Positions 7,666 to 16,800 of a stretch of 64,000 nt of DNA are shown piece by piece. The DNA is taken from NCBI RefSeq assembly GCF_003946675.1, contig NZ_RHOT01000007.1, positions 1 to 64,000 on the forward strand, given 5' to 3'. The stretch is from Lapidilactobacillus gannanensis. GTDB taxonomy: Bacteria > Bacillota > Bacilli > Lactobacillales > Lactobacillaceae. Below the pieces are notes generated by a model. That model worked only from the letters and a program-made list of their open reading frames with translations, was not told the DNA's origin and did no database searches. Within the stretch, counting starts at the first letter, position 1, and each line of letters begins with the position of its first letter. Position numbers and translations under genes: made by a program.

Positions 7666-9507
7666 ATGTTATCGAAATTAGCTTTATCAGGCATTAAAAG
7701 TCGTCTGAAAGATTATTTGGTGCTGTTCTCAGGCTTGATTGTGGCGGCGGCAACATTTTATATGTTTATGGCCTTGGCAACTAATCAGGATTTCTTAGGT
7801 AAGAATTCGATGATTGGCGCGGCTAATACTAGTATTGTCTTTATTTTTGGTGCGATTTTATTAGCAATCATTACACTGGTCTACTTAGTTTACGCTAATT
7901 CATTTCTACTGAATATGCGGCAGCGTGACTATGGGATGTTCATGATGCTGGGTGCCAAAACCAGTAAAATTGCTCAGTTGATTTTTATGGAAACATTTGT
8001 TTTAGGTACTGTGGCAACCTTAGTTGGGTCGCTCATTGGAACAGGTTTGGCACAAATAGTGGCGCAGCTATTAGTTCAACAACTAGGTCTGAAGTTACAG
8101 CATTTCAATGCTTTTTATTTACCAGCCTTTTTAATTACGATTGCTTTCTTCATTGTCTTGTTTATCTTGGCAGCTATTTGGAATAGTCGTAAGTTGATCA
8201 AGGCGCCGGTATTGAAGCTCTTGCATAGCGCTGACCAGCCAGCACGGATGGCTGTTAAAACTGGGCGCTTAGCTGTTCAAGCTATTTTAGGCGTGATTCT
8301 GTTAGCGGTTGGCTATTGGGCGATGGCGGCAATTAAGCAATTGCAATTATTGGCAATTCCAGTTGCATTGGTGACGATTGTCCTAGGCAGTTATTTCACG
8401 TTTAATGCGACCTTCATTTGGATCATTCAGTTTCTCAAGAAAAATAAGAATTTCGCACTAAAAGGTTTACGTAACTTTACTTTGTCACAGTTAAGTTTCC
8501 GAATTCATGATTATACACGGATGTTAGCGATGATTTCGATTTTATTCGCTTTGGCTTTAGGGGCAATTACTGTTGGCTTAGGTTTTCGTAATGATATGAG
8601 TGCGGTGACTTCAGCAAGCACACCTTACGATTTGAAGTTGTATACGACTAATCAGGCAATTGATCAACAGGTTGCAAAATTAAATACGACTAGCAAAACG
8701 GCTTATAGTTTCAAAAAAGTAGGCAAGAAATATTATTATAATATTGCCGAATTTGAAAAAACACCAATGTATTACATGCATTATAGTGGCTCAACTGGTG
8801 AAATCACGTTACCAACTTTGCAACGTTATCAAGCCAAGGATTATCAAAACGTTAAGCAAGATAGCCCGGCTTTTGATAGTGCTTATCGTGAGTTGAGAGT
8901 GGACGATAACTATGAAGACCTGCCTAATTATGCTTTTGTTGATCAGACTAAGTTTGACCAAGTAACGGCACCAACCAAGCAAGTTGTTCTGATTCGAGTT
9001 AAAGACTTTGGCAAAGATCGTCAACGAATCGGTAAAATTGAGTCATTACAGGCCCAAGCCTTGCCAGCATACAAAGAAATTTTAAGTAATTCGAAGTATG
9101 CCAGTGCAATGATGGCAACGGCTTTGTATTCTGGAATGATCTTCATGGGCTTCTTCTTAGGAATTTCGTTCTTAGCTATGTTAGCAAGTTGCTTAATGTT
9201 CAAAATTTTATCCGGTGCGTATAGCGATGTTCGTCGTTATGACATGCTAAATAAAATGGGCACCCGTAGCCAAGTATTACGGCGCTCAGTTGCCAAGGAA
9301 ATCGGTATTTTATATGCCTTACCTGGCGCATTAGGCGTGATCCACGTGTTATTCGGACTGCAACTCTTTAAAATACTAATGGTCAATCCGTACCATGGCA
9401 TTTGGTTACCATTCCTGATTTTCATTGTGCTTTATGGCTTATATTATTGGATCACTGTGTTACTTTATCGCGGCATTGTGATTCCTAAAGTTGAAATTGA
9501 TAAATAA
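7666..9507 (+). CDS. ABC transporter permease, FtsX/BceB family
   Basis: 613-aa integral membrane partner of the preceding ATPase. Seen: about ten hydrophobic segments, with FtsX-like domains near residues 60-180 and 480-610. A roughly 170-residue polar stretch near residues 305-475 matches the extracellular sensing domain of BceB-type permeases. The ATG at 7666 is preferred over the TTG at 7663 because of GGGGGA just upstream. Length and layout fit bacitracin or lantibiotic-type exporters. Substrate specificity is not readable. Confidence 0.9.
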   Translation: MLSKLALSGIKSRLKDYLVLFSGLIVAAATFYMFMALATNQDFLGKNSMIGAANTSIVFIFGAILLAIITLVYLVYANSFLLNMRQRDYGMFMMLGAKTSKIAQLIFMETFVLGTVATLVGSLIGTGLAQIVAQLLVQQLGLKLQHFNAFYLPAFLITIAFFIVLFILAAIWNSRKLIKAPVLKLLHSADQPARMAVKTGRLAVQAILGVILLAVGYWAMAAIKQLQLLAIPVALVTIVLGSYFTFNATFIWIIQFLKKNKNFALKGLRNFTLSQLSFRIHDYTRMLAMISILFALALGAITVGLGFRNDMSAVTSASTPYDLKLYTTNQAIDQQVAKLNTTSKTAYSFKKVGKKYYYNIAEFEKTPMYYMHYSGSTGEITLPTLQRYQAKDYQNVKQDSPAFDSAYRELRVDDNYEDLPNYAFVDQTKFDQVTAPTKQVVLIRVKDFGKDRQRIGKIESLQAQALPAYKEILSNSKYASAMMATALYSGMIFMGFFLGISFLAMLASCLMFKILSGAYSDVRRYDMLNKMGTRSQVLRRSVAKEIGILYALPGALGVIHVLFGLQLFKILMVNPYHGIWLPFLIFIVLYGLYYWITVLLYRGIVIPKVEIDK

Positions 9508-9514
9508 GTTGCTC

Positions 9515-9650
9515 ATTAGGAGTGTGTGACAGCAGGCGGTCAGCTGGTGAGCATTAACGTAAAGTGCCGAACAATTCGTTAGAATTGCTCGGCACTTTTG
9601 CGTTAAGCGGAACCGGTTGCCTTTTGAGAACATGTTTCAGCAGTTAAAAT
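9515..9650. repeat. Family B palindromic repeat, copy 2 (convergent junction, inverted)
   Basis: Reverse-orientation copy: GGCGGTCAGC, then GCATTAACGTAAAGTGCCG, then a hairpin with arms GTGCCGAA and CTCGGCAC around AATTC/GAATT, then GCGTTAAGCGGAACCGG and GTTGCCTTTTGAGAACATG. It sits between the convergent stops of the ABC permease (9507) and the LtrA-like gene (9742). The stem bases differ from copies 1, 3 and 4 but pair internally. Confidence 0.85.
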
Positions 9651-9741
9651 GCGTTTTGTTTTTGATAAAATGACTGACGTCTAGATTCTCTTGGCGATTG
9701 AGCTAATTTTTGATTATCGCTTAGGTTATTTATCGTTCAGC

Positions 9742-10869
9742 TTATTTCTTATTCATGAAGCTTTGCCGTTGGCGCAGAAAACAAATCGCAAGGCTGACAT
9801 TTATCAGAACAACGACCATTGTCACACTCACAATTATGGTGAACTGTGGTTGACTGATACAAATCAAGCAACCCATTAAAGTAGTTCCAACAATTGTGAA
9901 GTTTAACCAGTGTGGGGTCTTAAAACTGGTACGATTATAACTTTGGGCTAAATAATTACCTAAATAAAGCAAGCCAATGCCACTATATAAACAGAAAACG
10001 GCAAAGCTATTGTTGATTATTGTGCTGCGCAGAAAATCCCAAGAAACGGTAATCAGACTAAGGCCAAATAAAATTGGGTAGTGCAAGTAAATTAATTTCA
10101 CGCCTGTTTCTGGGGCTCGTTTAGAATCAATCAGATGGTCAAATTCCACCAAATAACTCATGAACAAGCTACCCACAATTATCAGAACAAAGACTGAAGT
10201 TAGCGTCAAGTTTTTCAAAGTAAAATAATCAGCAATGTTAATGATCATTTCACCAAAAGTAATGATTACCAATAAGGTGAGACGCTCCAGCAAGTGTGAA
10301 AAAATAATCGGATGTTGCTTCATATCAGTCGTAAAAAAGCTAGGTAAGAGCCAACTGCTTAACACGCCGACTGCAGCCAAAATTAGGCCCGCTGGTTGTG
10401 GTAGCCAAGCACTAATTAGTAAACTGCCAGCTCGCAAACCGAGAATGAACAGAAAATCGCGGGCAATTTTTCGATCAGCCGCTTGTGCTGGCCGCCAGTA
10501 AACTAGGGTATATTGTGCTGCCAAAGTCAGTGACATTACGCCAGTAGACAGGACAAACGGTCGAAACCAAGTCTGCAGATTGCCGGAAAATGTATTCGAC
10601 ATGAACAGGAGCACACCCATATCAATCATGAAAAAAATGACATCAGTTAATGAATTTTGACCATAGCGGTTAGTGTAAACTGTTTCGATCATCCAACTAT
10701 TTAGGAAAATAATTAAAACAATTGCGAAAAACAGAAAAGTTAAGGCAGGATTAGTATGTTGATTCAAATCAGCTAGAATTTTAGTCGTATTGGAAATAGC
10801 ATAGGCAAAAACTAAATCGAAAAAAGCCTCAGTTAATTCCACACGTTTCCCCATAATCTTAGTTGCCAT
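9742..10869 (-). CDS. Low-temperature-requirement A (LtrA)-family membrane protein
   Basis: 375-aa polytopic membrane protein with roughly ten to twelve hydrophobic segments and the N-terminal family motif KRVELTEAFFDLVFAYAIS. LtrA proteins are named after a Listeria cold-growth locus; their biochemical role is unknown. The start at 10869 is chosen because GCGGGG lies 9 bp before it; longer upstream frames lack a ribosome site. It begins 21 bp after the stop of the TMEM175-like gene on the same strand, so the two are probably cotranscribed. Confidence 0.85.
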   Translation of the reverse strand: MATKIMGKRVELTEAFFDLVFAYAISNTTKILADLNQHTNPALTFLFFAIVLIIFLNSWMIETVYTNRYGQNSLTDVIFFMIDMGVLLFMSNTFSGNLQTWFRPFVLSTGVMSLTLAAQYTLVYWRPAQAADRKIARDFLFILGLRAGSLLISAWLPQPAGLILAAVGVLSSWLLPSFFTTDMKQHPIIFSHLLERLTLLVIITFGEMIINIADYFTLKNLTLTSVFVLIIVGSLFMSYLVEFDHLIDSKRAPETGVKLIYLHYPILFGLSLITVSWDFLRSTIINNSFAVFCLYSGIGLLYLGNYLAQSYNRTSFKTPHWLNFTIVGTTLMGCLICISQPQFTIIVSVTMVVVLINVSLAICFLRQRQSFMNKK

Positions 10870-10890
10870 TTTATTATGCCCCGCAAACAA

Positions 10891-11607
10891 TTATTTAGAT
10901 TTAGTGAGATGCTTTTTGCCGCGGCGTAATTCTTGGCGGCGTTTTAAACTTTCGGGATAGAGCAGCGAAATAATTGGTGAAGCAATATAGGCCACAATTG
11001 AGAAGTTAGGCGACAAAATGGCTAAAATGATTAAAAGTAAATTAACGCCTAGCGTAGAAATCAGCCGTAACACAATAATTCGGTCGAAGAAAAGTCGGTA
11101 GCTTTGTTGGTCGCGGAAAGTTTGCTTCTGGCCGCTGTAGAATAGCCAGTAATTGAACAGCTGGACTAGTAGTTGCACCACGCCATAAGTGACTGCCGCT
11201 AAGCGATTGGGTGTTTGCATCAGCCATTTAGTTAGGATCGGAATCATTGACAAAGTAGCTAGAAACAGAAAATTCAGAACGACGATTTGCTTGGTCGCTT
11301 TTTGAACAAGCATGAGAAATTGACGATTCTCATACCAGAACTCAGCTACAATAAAGAAACTCACTAAAAAAACGGCAATATTGCGGATAAAATAAAAATA
11401 GCCACCATAGCCAGCCTTGGGCATCGGAATTTCCAATAATATAATCGTCATAATGATAGCAATCACGCCATCGTTCAGATTTTCAAGCCCCGGCTTCATT
11501 TGGCGCGGCATTTCGTCAACGACCAAATGCTGAACGCGTTTAAAATCGGGTGAATCTTCTAGTTGGTCTTCTTGGGTTTGTTTTTGCTGTTGTTCTTGAT
11601 TAGTCAT
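10891..11607 (-). CDS. TMEM175/DUF1211-family membrane protein
   Basis: 238-aa membrane protein. The first helix carries LNDGVIAIIMTIILLEI, matching the FSDGVxAIxMT signature of bacterial TMEM175-type potassium channels, with N replacing the usual S. About six hydrophobic segments follow, with a charged N-terminus (EQQQKQTQEDQ) and a basic C-terminus. The start has GGGGAG 7 bp upstream. It is the first gene of a two-gene unit with the LtrA-like gene. A cation-channel role is inferred from the family. Confidence 0.8.
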   Translation of the reverse strand: MTNQEQQQKQTQEDQLEDSPDFKRVQHLVVDEMPRQMKPGLENLNDGVIAIIMTIILLEIPMPKAGYGGYFYFIRNIAVFLVSFFIVAEFWYENRQFLMLVQKATKQIVVLNFLFLATLSMIPILTKWLMQTPNRLAAVTYGVVQLLVQLFNYWLFYSGQKQTFRDQQSYRLFFDRIIVLRLISTLGVNLLLIILAILSPNFSIVAYIASPIISLLYPESLKRRQELRRGKKHLTKSK

Positions 11608-11639
11608 GATTTACTCCCCAGTCATTTAGTCGCCAAAAT

Positions 11640-12110
11640 TGTACCATTTTTTCGGAGTTGACTCCAGATAGAATGGTAATTGCGCTAAGTCTTCCCCATG
11701 AATAGTGGTGGTGGCTACGCGATTTTGCGGTCGTGGAATGTAGCGGGCATCGATCTGAGCCCATTCTGCGAACGGTCTCAGATACGAGCCTTAGTCTAAC
11801 CGCTGAAGCGGCAAGAATAATTTCACTACTGAGACAATCGCCCAGCCACCACCTGCTGTAATTGTCAAAATTAACCACCACTCAAGAAAAATCAAACAGT
11901 AGTGAACACAAATAGCGTATTGACAACCCTTTTTAGAAGAAGTGTCAATACGCTATTTTTATTACTGCCAAATTATTCTTAGTGGCTCGGCTACTTAGAA
12001 TAAGGCTTGTATCTAAGACAATTGATTTTTAATTGGCTTGGAGCAACGCCGGCAGCGTTCCACGACAAGCAGTCCAGAATGCAGTCGCCACCGCTCTGTT
12101 TTGAAACCAG
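11640..12110. repeat. Family A composite hairpin element, locus A2
   Basis: Gene-free stretch. A half element is bounded by imperfect inverted ends GGTGGTGGCTACGCGATT (near 11728) and AATCGCCCAGCCACCACC (near 11835-11852). It contains a first hairpin with ATCTGAG/CTCAGAT arms and the family hairpin at 11791-11820 (TTAGTCT/AGAATAA with one mismatch, CCGCT/AGCGG). A perfect 15-bp terminator stem beginning AATAGCGTATTGACA lies at 11911-11957, followed by five T. A fragment of the 115-bp unit ends at about 12110. Confidence 0.75.
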
Positions 12111-12114
12111 TACT

Positions 12115-12777
12115 TTAGTCAATCTTATCCAAGCGATTGTAATAAAGTACAGTGATACCTTCGGCAGTTAATTGCAGCTTGGTGACACTGGCATTGCGCG
12201 GTGCCACAGTTGTATCAAATTGACCTTGACCAAATTTTTCAACGATACTACGAATGGTGGTGCCATGGCTAACCAACAAAACATTGTCGCCATTGACATT
12301 TTCTTGGCGTAGCATTTTGAAACCTTTACCAATCCGAGTCCAATATTGCGGGGCAGTTTCTGCATCGTGGAAAGGATCAATGTCATGCATAAATTGCTTG
12401 GATGCATCAATACCATATTGGGCAACAATCTTGCTAAAGGTTGGGGCACCATGAGGAGCACCAACTTGATACCAAGTCTGCGCAGAATCAGCCCCTTCAA
12501 AATAGCCATAAAAAACTTCACGAAACAATGGCGTTGGGTGATAAGGCACAGTGGTATTCATATTCTTGCCTAAAATAATTTCGCAAGTCCGCATTGCCCG
12601 TGTGGTGTCAGACGAATAAGCATGGGTGAAAGTGATGTGACGCAAACGCTGAGCTGCATCCTCAGCGCCTTGAATACCTGCTTCAGTTAACGGCGAGTCA
12701 GACCAGCCTTGCATCCGATTATATTTATTGAAAAAAGTTTGGCCATGCCGCACTAAGTAAACTGTAATTGTTTTCAT
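12115..12777 (-). CDS. Histidine phosphatase family protein
   Basis: 220-aa member of the phosphoglycerate-mutase-like histidine phosphatases. Seen: the phospho-acceptor motif VRHGQTFFNKYNRMQGW at residues 8-24, the second catalytic region REVFYGYFEG, and the SHGTTIRS motif near residue 170 holding the second histidine. The family removes phosphate from small metabolites; sequence alone does not separate mutase from phosphatase, but the length and RMQGW segment favour a phosphatase. It lies 11 bp downstream of pepI on the same strand, so the two are probably cotranscribed. Confidence 0.88.
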   Translation of the reverse strand: MKTITVYLVRHGQTFFNKYNRMQGWSDSPLTEAGIQGAEDAAQRLRHITFTHAYSSDTTRAMRTCEIILGKNMNTTVPYHPTPLFREVFYGYFEGADSAQTWYQVGAPHGAPTFSKIVAQYGIDASKQFMHDIDPFHDAETAPQYWTRIGKGFKMLRQENVNGDNVLLVSHGTTIRSIVEKFGQGQFDTTVAPRNASVTKLQLTAEGITVLYYNRLDKID

Positions 12778-12788
12778 AGTAAAAGTCC

Positions 12789-13694
12789 TTAAGGCACGAA
12801 ATGGCCACTTTCAACATCCTTGATGAAGTTTTCCAAATGTTCAAAGTAAACATCAGGATTATCCATCATATGATGGTGACCGCCATTTGGGGTTGTTTCC
12901 AAGCGTGCATTGGGAATTTGTTCAGACATCCGTAGGGCAGATGACAATGGCATGGTTTCGTGTTGGCCAAAAGTCAATAAAGTTGGTACCGTGATATTTT
13001 GAATTTGTTTGCGTAAATCAAATTCTTTTAATTTACCAGTTACGACGAACTCATTATCGCCTTGGAAAGCATTATAAACTGGCGTTGCCATGGTTGAAAT
13101 CAAATGACGAATCGCGGTTGGTTGGCGCCGATCAACGTAACCGGCATTTAAGATATCAACGTATTTTTGATACTTAGGATTAGCCCAGTCGCCATCAGCT
13201 TCGCAACGTTTCATAAAAGCAACGGCCTCAACTGGCAAGGCTTCTTCACGGACTTTATTGATGTGAACAACATATTCATCAATGTTGTCGATCATGCTGG
13301 AGATGATGGCACCTTTTAAGTGTTGACCATACTTTAACGCATAAAGCATGGTTAAAGCGCCACCCCAAGATTGACCAATTAAGTAGAAATGGTCGATGCC
13401 GAGTTTTTGCCGGACTTCTTCAACTTCATCTAGGAAGTAATCAGTTGTTAAATATTTTTTAGCAATTTCTGGATCAGAATAATCAGGTTGATCAGAGTAA
13501 AATGAGCCTAATTGGTCATACATATGCACTTGAACACCTAAATCGGCTAATTTCTCACCAAAATTTTCCCAGTATTCATGCGTACCACCAGGGCCACCGT
13601 GCAAGCAAAGCAAATGAATATCGCCTTGACCTTGAGTATTGGTCCATAAATGATAGCCGTTGTCTAATGTTAAAATAGTTGTGCCTTGTTTCAT
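12789..13694 (-). CDS. pepI: Proline iminopeptidase (alpha/beta hydrolase, family S33)
   Basis: 301-aa cytosolic peptidase that releases N-terminal proline from peptides, part of the casein-peptide breakdown set of lactic acid bacteria. Seen: oxyanion motif HGGPGGTHEYW at about residues 31-41, nucleophile elbow GQSWGGA near residue 107, and catalytic histidine in NGGHHHMMDNP near residue 272. The start has AGGTGG 7 bp upstream. Length fits PepI. Related hydrolases share this fold, so the exact peptide preference is inferred. Confidence 0.9.
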   Translation of the reverse strand: MKQGTTILTLDNGYHLWTNTQGQGDIHLLCLHGGPGGTHEYWENFGEKLADLGVQVHMYDQLGSFYSDQPDYSDPEIAKKYLTTDYFLDEVEEVRQKLGIDHFYLIGQSWGGALTMLYALKYGQHLKGAIISSMIDNIDEYVVHINKVREEALPVEAVAFMKRCEADGDWANPKYQKYVDILNAGYVDRRQPTAIRHLISTMATPVYNAFQGDNEFVVTGKLKEFDLRKQIQNITVPTLLTFGQHETMPLSSALRMSEQIPNARLETTPNGGHHHMMDNPDVYFEHLENFIKDVESGHFVP

Positions 13695-14046
13695 CTACGC
13701 CACCTAGTTTCTTTAATTTACTGTACATTGTTATTGTATCATTACTTGTTGGCTTTGCGGGCTGAAAATCAGAAAACAATTGACTTTGGTCTAGGTGAAG
13801 GCTGGGATTAGAAAATAAAATTAATTTTAGGCAAAATACCGGATAAACGTTGTTGCGACTAGTTGTTTGTGGCATGTCTGGGAAATTGCCTTAAACAATA
13901 AAACCTAGTCAACAATTTTAGAAGTAAAACTAAAAATTGCTAACTAGGCTAATTTTTTTTGATTCAATTTTGCTGCTAACGATGATCAGTTGTTCCGACC
14001 AATTAATACCATTGCTACTTTCAGGTCGTTGGTTCAAAGACTTGGT
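13695..14046. other. Intergenic region with the terminator of the 14047-15036 gene
   Basis: The 352-bp gap contains the pepI promoter region on the right of its start and the terminator described separately at 13900-13960. I see no gene in it. Confidence 0.5.
13900..13960. terminator. Bidirectional intrinsic terminator
   Basis: CCTAGT-CA-ACAATTTTAG pairs with CTAAAAATTG-C-TAACTAGG. Eight T follow on the plus side and TTTT on the minus side. It lies downstream of the minus-strand aldo/keto reductase gene that ends at 14047. Confidence 0.75.
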
Positions 14047-15036
14047 TTACTTAAGAATTCGTTTGATTTCACGTTCTTCATCAGCTGTGAATGTCAAGTG
14101 ATCAGCGGCATGAATATTCGCCAATAAGTTTTCCTCACTAGTAGTGCCAATAATGACACTAGCAACTGACTGGTCTTTTAATAACCAAGCTAAGGCCATT
14201 TGGGCTAAAGTTTGGTCCCGTCCCTTGGCAAGGTCGTTTAGCTGATTCAACTTGGTAACGACTGCATCTTTGCCATTAGCGAAAATTTCTTGATTGGACC
14301 AGTGAATTGGGAAGTCATCAGGGATGCCGCCAAGATAGCGGTCAGTCAATAATCCTTCCGCCAATGGCCCGTAAGCGACTAAACTCCGGTTATTTTTCTT
14401 CAGAACATCCATTAAACCACTAGTGTAAGCGTCAGGTCGAAACATATTGTATGAAAATTGATTGACTACAAAAGGAACTTTCAAATCAGTCAGCAACTGA
14501 ATCATCGTGTCGCTTTGTTCGGCATCGTAATTACTAATACCAATATAGAGCGCCTTGCCAGAATCGACAATTTGCTTCAAAGCTAATGCTGTTTCTTCAG
14601 GATTTGTTGCTGGATCAGGCCGATGACTGTAGAAAATATCAACATAATCCAGTTGTAGACGTTCCAGACTATGATCGATACTTTGTAACAAATTTTTCCG
14701 TGAATTGAAGTGCTGATAAGGGCTAGGGCCCATTTCAAAACCGGCCTTGGTAGTGATGACTAATTCATCACGATAAGGTTTGAGATTATGCTGGTAAATT
14801 TCACCAAAAAGTTTCTCAGCCGAGCCAACTTCAGGCCGGCCATAATTATTAGCCAAATCAAAGCTAAAAATGCCATTATCAAAAGCCTTCAAAATAACTT
14901 TCTCACGGTCTTCTAAGGGATCAGCACTGCCGTAATGTCGCCAAAGTCCTAAAGTAATCAGTGGTAATTGTAACCCAGTATCACCGACGCGGCGGAAGGG
15001 TAATTTTTCGTAACGATCACTTGCTGCTGTATACAT
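14047..15036 (-). CDS. Aldo/keto reductase (YghZ/KCNAB-like)
   Basis: 329-aa NADPH-dependent reductase with the TIM-barrel AKR fold. Seen: FDLANNYGRPEVGSAEKL holding the catalytic D and Y near residues 59-64, the catalytic lysine in ITTKAGFEMG, histidine in FYSHRPD near 139, and the cofactor segment VIIGTTSEENL near 300. The GPSPYQHFNSRKNL segment is typical of the L-glyceraldehyde-3-phosphate reductase group. The start has AAGGAGG 7 bp upstream. It stands alone on the minus strand, so the physiological substrate cannot be read. Confidence 0.9.
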   Translation of the reverse strand: MYTAASDRYEKLPFRRVGDTGLQLPLITLGLWRHYGSADPLEDREKVILKAFDNGIFSFDLANNYGRPEVGSAEKLFGEIYQHNLKPYRDELVITTKAGFEMGPSPYQHFNSRKNLLQSIDHSLERLQLDYVDIFYSHRPDPATNPEETALALKQIVDSGKALYIGISNYDAEQSDTMIQLLTDLKVPFVVNQFSYNMFRPDAYTSGLMDVLKKNNRSLVAYGPLAEGLLTDRYLGGIPDDFPIHWSNQEIFANGKDAVVTKLNQLNDLAKGRDQTLAQMALAWLLKDQSVASVIIGTTSEENLLANIHAADHLTFTADEEREIKRILK

Positions 15037-15139
15037 GCAAATTCCTCCTTAATAATTAAGTTCTACTTCTATATTGTAGAGGTTCAGTTAGGTGGGGTCA
15101 AAAGATGGGACTATAGTTGCTGGGGGACATTTAGCAAGT

Positions 15140-15440
15140 TAAATCTAAAGTTGGTTTTAGGCGGAATAGCAGACAACTCCGCTGCGGCCGGCGTGTTGTG
15201 GAACGTAAAATAGTGCCAAGTCTTCCCTAATTTGGAGAGGTGGTTGCTGGGCGATTTTTAGGGCGTGGAACGGCGTGGCCGTCGATTTGAGCTTATTGCG
15301 TTAGCAATAAGCTCAAATCAATCCCGACACCGTTCCACAACCCGCAGCCCGGAATGCAGTCAGAACCAATTCCGTTTTGACAAATTCACTAGGTTTTTGT
15401 GCCTTTTAACTTTGCTTGGTAATTGATTCAAGTTAATCTC
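15140..15440. repeat. Family A element, locus A3 (fused hairpin)
   Basis: Within the 499-bp gap before crcB. It contains the module CTCCGCTGCGGCCGGCG, the GGTGGTTGCTGGGCGATT end, and a perfect 16-bp stem GATTTGAGCTTATTGC with loop GTTA at 15284-15319. It then runs straight into one 115-bp unit (CAGTCAGAACCAATTCCGTT). The second family hairpin is missing, as if two inverted halves recombined within the first hairpin. Confidence 0.75.
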
Positions 15441-15535
15441 AGATGTATTCCGCAATCTGATGCCCACTGTTTTTGACTAGACTTTCTGTTTTTAAAACGT
15501 GATAATATAATTATATTTTTGGAGGAGGTTTGGTC

Positions 15536-15913
15536 ATGACTAGTCTAGCAATTGCCGTTTGTGCATTTGGCGGTGGCGTTTTGCGATTAGCAATCAGCCA
15601 ATGGCTACCCACTCCTTGGGCAACATTGATGATCAACTTGTTAGGGGCTTTTTTATTGCCGCTGTGGAATGGCTTTTTTGGTCCTAAAATTTTACGGGAC
15701 CGGCGCTGGGCTATTTTAGGGTTAGGTACGGGTTTTTTTGGAGCATTGACAACTTTTTCAAGTTTCTGTTTGGATATTATTAAATTATTGAATCAACAAC
15801 GGGTTAGTCTCGCCATTATTTATTTAGTTATTTCAATGTTTGGTGGCTTAATTTTGGCTTGGCTAGGAATTACGCTTAGTCAATATTTGGCCGATCGAGA
15901 GTTGGTGGCATGA
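15536..15913 (+). CDS. crcB: Fluoride channel subunit CrcB/Fluc, first copy
   Basis: 125-aa membrane protein with four hydrophobic segments. Seen: the glycine-rich GFFGALTTFSSFCLD motif near residues 65-79 containing the channel TTFS residues, and an NLLGAFLLPL segment with the conserved N. Fluc subunits pair in antiparallel dual topology to export fluoride. The ATG at 15536 has GGAGGAGG 8 bp upstream; the TTG at 15530 overlaps that site. The stop overlaps the next start by 4 bp, giving a heterodimer pair. No fluoride riboswitch was recognised upstream. Confidence 0.92.
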   Translation: MTSLAIAVCAFGGGVLRLAISQWLPTPWATLMINLLGAFLLPLWNGFFGPKILRDRRWAILGLGTGFFGALTTFSSFCLDIIKLLNQQRVSLAIIYLVISMFGGLILAWLGITLSQYLADRELVA

Positions 15914-16275
15914 TGGCGAATTGGTTATTAGTTGGGCTGGGGGCTAGCTTAGGGGCTCTGGGCCGTTATCATTTCACTAATTTATATAAAAAATTCCGTC
16001 CTGAGGCTGGCTATCAGGCGACTTTGCTGATTAATTTAAGTGGGGCGCTGTTGTTGGGGATGTTTGGTGCAGCAACCTTGACGGCACGTTGGTACGCTTT
16101 CTTAGGCGTTGGTCTTTGTGGCGGTTGGACGACTTTCTCAACTTTAAATAGTGAGCTTGGTGGGCAAGTGGCTTCACAGAAATTTCGCCAATTTGGCAGT
16201 TATTTTGTGTTGACCTATGCGTTGGGCTTACCACTGTGCGCTTTGGGGTGGTGGCTAGGTCATCGCTTTTTCTAA
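15910..16275 (+). CDS. crcB: Fluoride channel subunit CrcB/Fluc, second copy
   Basis: 121-aa second Fluc subunit with four membrane segments. Seen: GLGASLGALGRYHFTN at the start, NLSGALLLGMFG holding the pore asparagine, and GLCGGWTTFSTLNSE near residues 70-84, closer to the family consensus than the first copy. Start and stop overlap the first subunit (ATGATG), so translation is coupled. Paired, divergent crcB genes are the usual arrangement for heterodimeric channels in lactobacilli. Confidence 0.93.
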   Translation: MMANWLLVGLGASLGALGRYHFTNLYKKFRPEAGYQATLLINLSGALLLGMFGAATLTARWYAFLGVGLCGGWTTFSTLNSELGGQVASQKFRQFGSYFVLTYALGLPLCALGWWLGHRFF

Positions 16276-16326
16276 AATGACATGTTAAAATGACGCTATG
16301 AGCAGTTGGGTACGGGAGGTAGTCAC

Positions 16327-16500
16327 ATGGCCACAAAATCAATTATTACAGGACTAACAGCTTTAATTGGCTTTATAATCGGTTTTTACTTGCACAAAAT
16401 TTTTCTTTATACCATGCTAGGTTTAGCAATTGGTTATTTAATTGTATTCTGGATTCCTTATGGCATTAACTGGTACCGCAAGCGTAAACAGTCGAAATAA
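16327..16500 (+). CDS. Small two-helix membrane protein, unknown
   Basis: 57-aa protein with two hydrophobic segments and a basic tail (WYRKRKQSK). The ATG at 16327 has GGGAGGT 6 bp upstream; a longer TTG frame at 16306 would run over that site. It follows crcB2 by 51 bp on the same strand and could share its transcript. I do not recognise the family and assign no function. Confidence 0.7.
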   Translation: MATKSIITGLTALIGFIIGFYLHKIFLYTMLGLAIGYLIVFWIPYGINWYRKRKQSK

Positions 16501-16595
16501 CAGTTGGGCTAAATGACTTGTTTGGCGAATAGGGCCATCTTAATGTGGTGGTTCAGATGCTTGAATAAAACTGAAAACTTAAATAAAATAGCAAA

Positions 16596-16775
16596 AAGCG
16601 TCTGGGACATAAGTCTATTTTCCAAAAAATAATACGAACTTTCGTTGCTGAAACGTGTTCTCAAAGGCAACCGGTCCCGCTTAACGTAAAAATGTCGAGC
16701 AATTCTAACGAATTGCTCGACATTTTACGTTAATGCTCACTGGCTGACCGCCTGGTGTCACACGCTCTTCTTGGG
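16596..16775. repeat. Family B palindromic repeat, copy 3 (convergent junction)
   Basis: Starts with GCGTCTGGGACATAAG and has the best palindrome of the family: TTAACGTAAAAATGTCGAG and CTCGACATTTTACGTTAA pair around GCAATTC-TAAC-GAATTGC. The GTC/GAC pairs replace GCC/GGC of copy 1. It ends with GGCTGACCGCC and GTGTCACACGCTCTT, an imperfect inverse of its beginning. It lies between the small membrane gene and the convergent lysR remnant. Confidence 0.88.
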
Positions 16776-16800
16776 TAGTGGTAGTCCATGTACTTAGAAA

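Noticed and set aside
9021-9425. Minus-strand frames inside the ABC permease
   Set aside because: Shadows of a clear plus-strand coding region without ribosome sites or family motifs.
15470-15535. Fluoride riboswitch before crcB
   Set aside because: I looked for the crcB-motif consensus and did not find it in the short AT-rich leader.
16261-16342. Start of the small membrane protein at 16306
   Set aside because: The TTG at 16306 would place the ribosome site inside the gene; ATG 16327 has GGGAGGT at the right distance.
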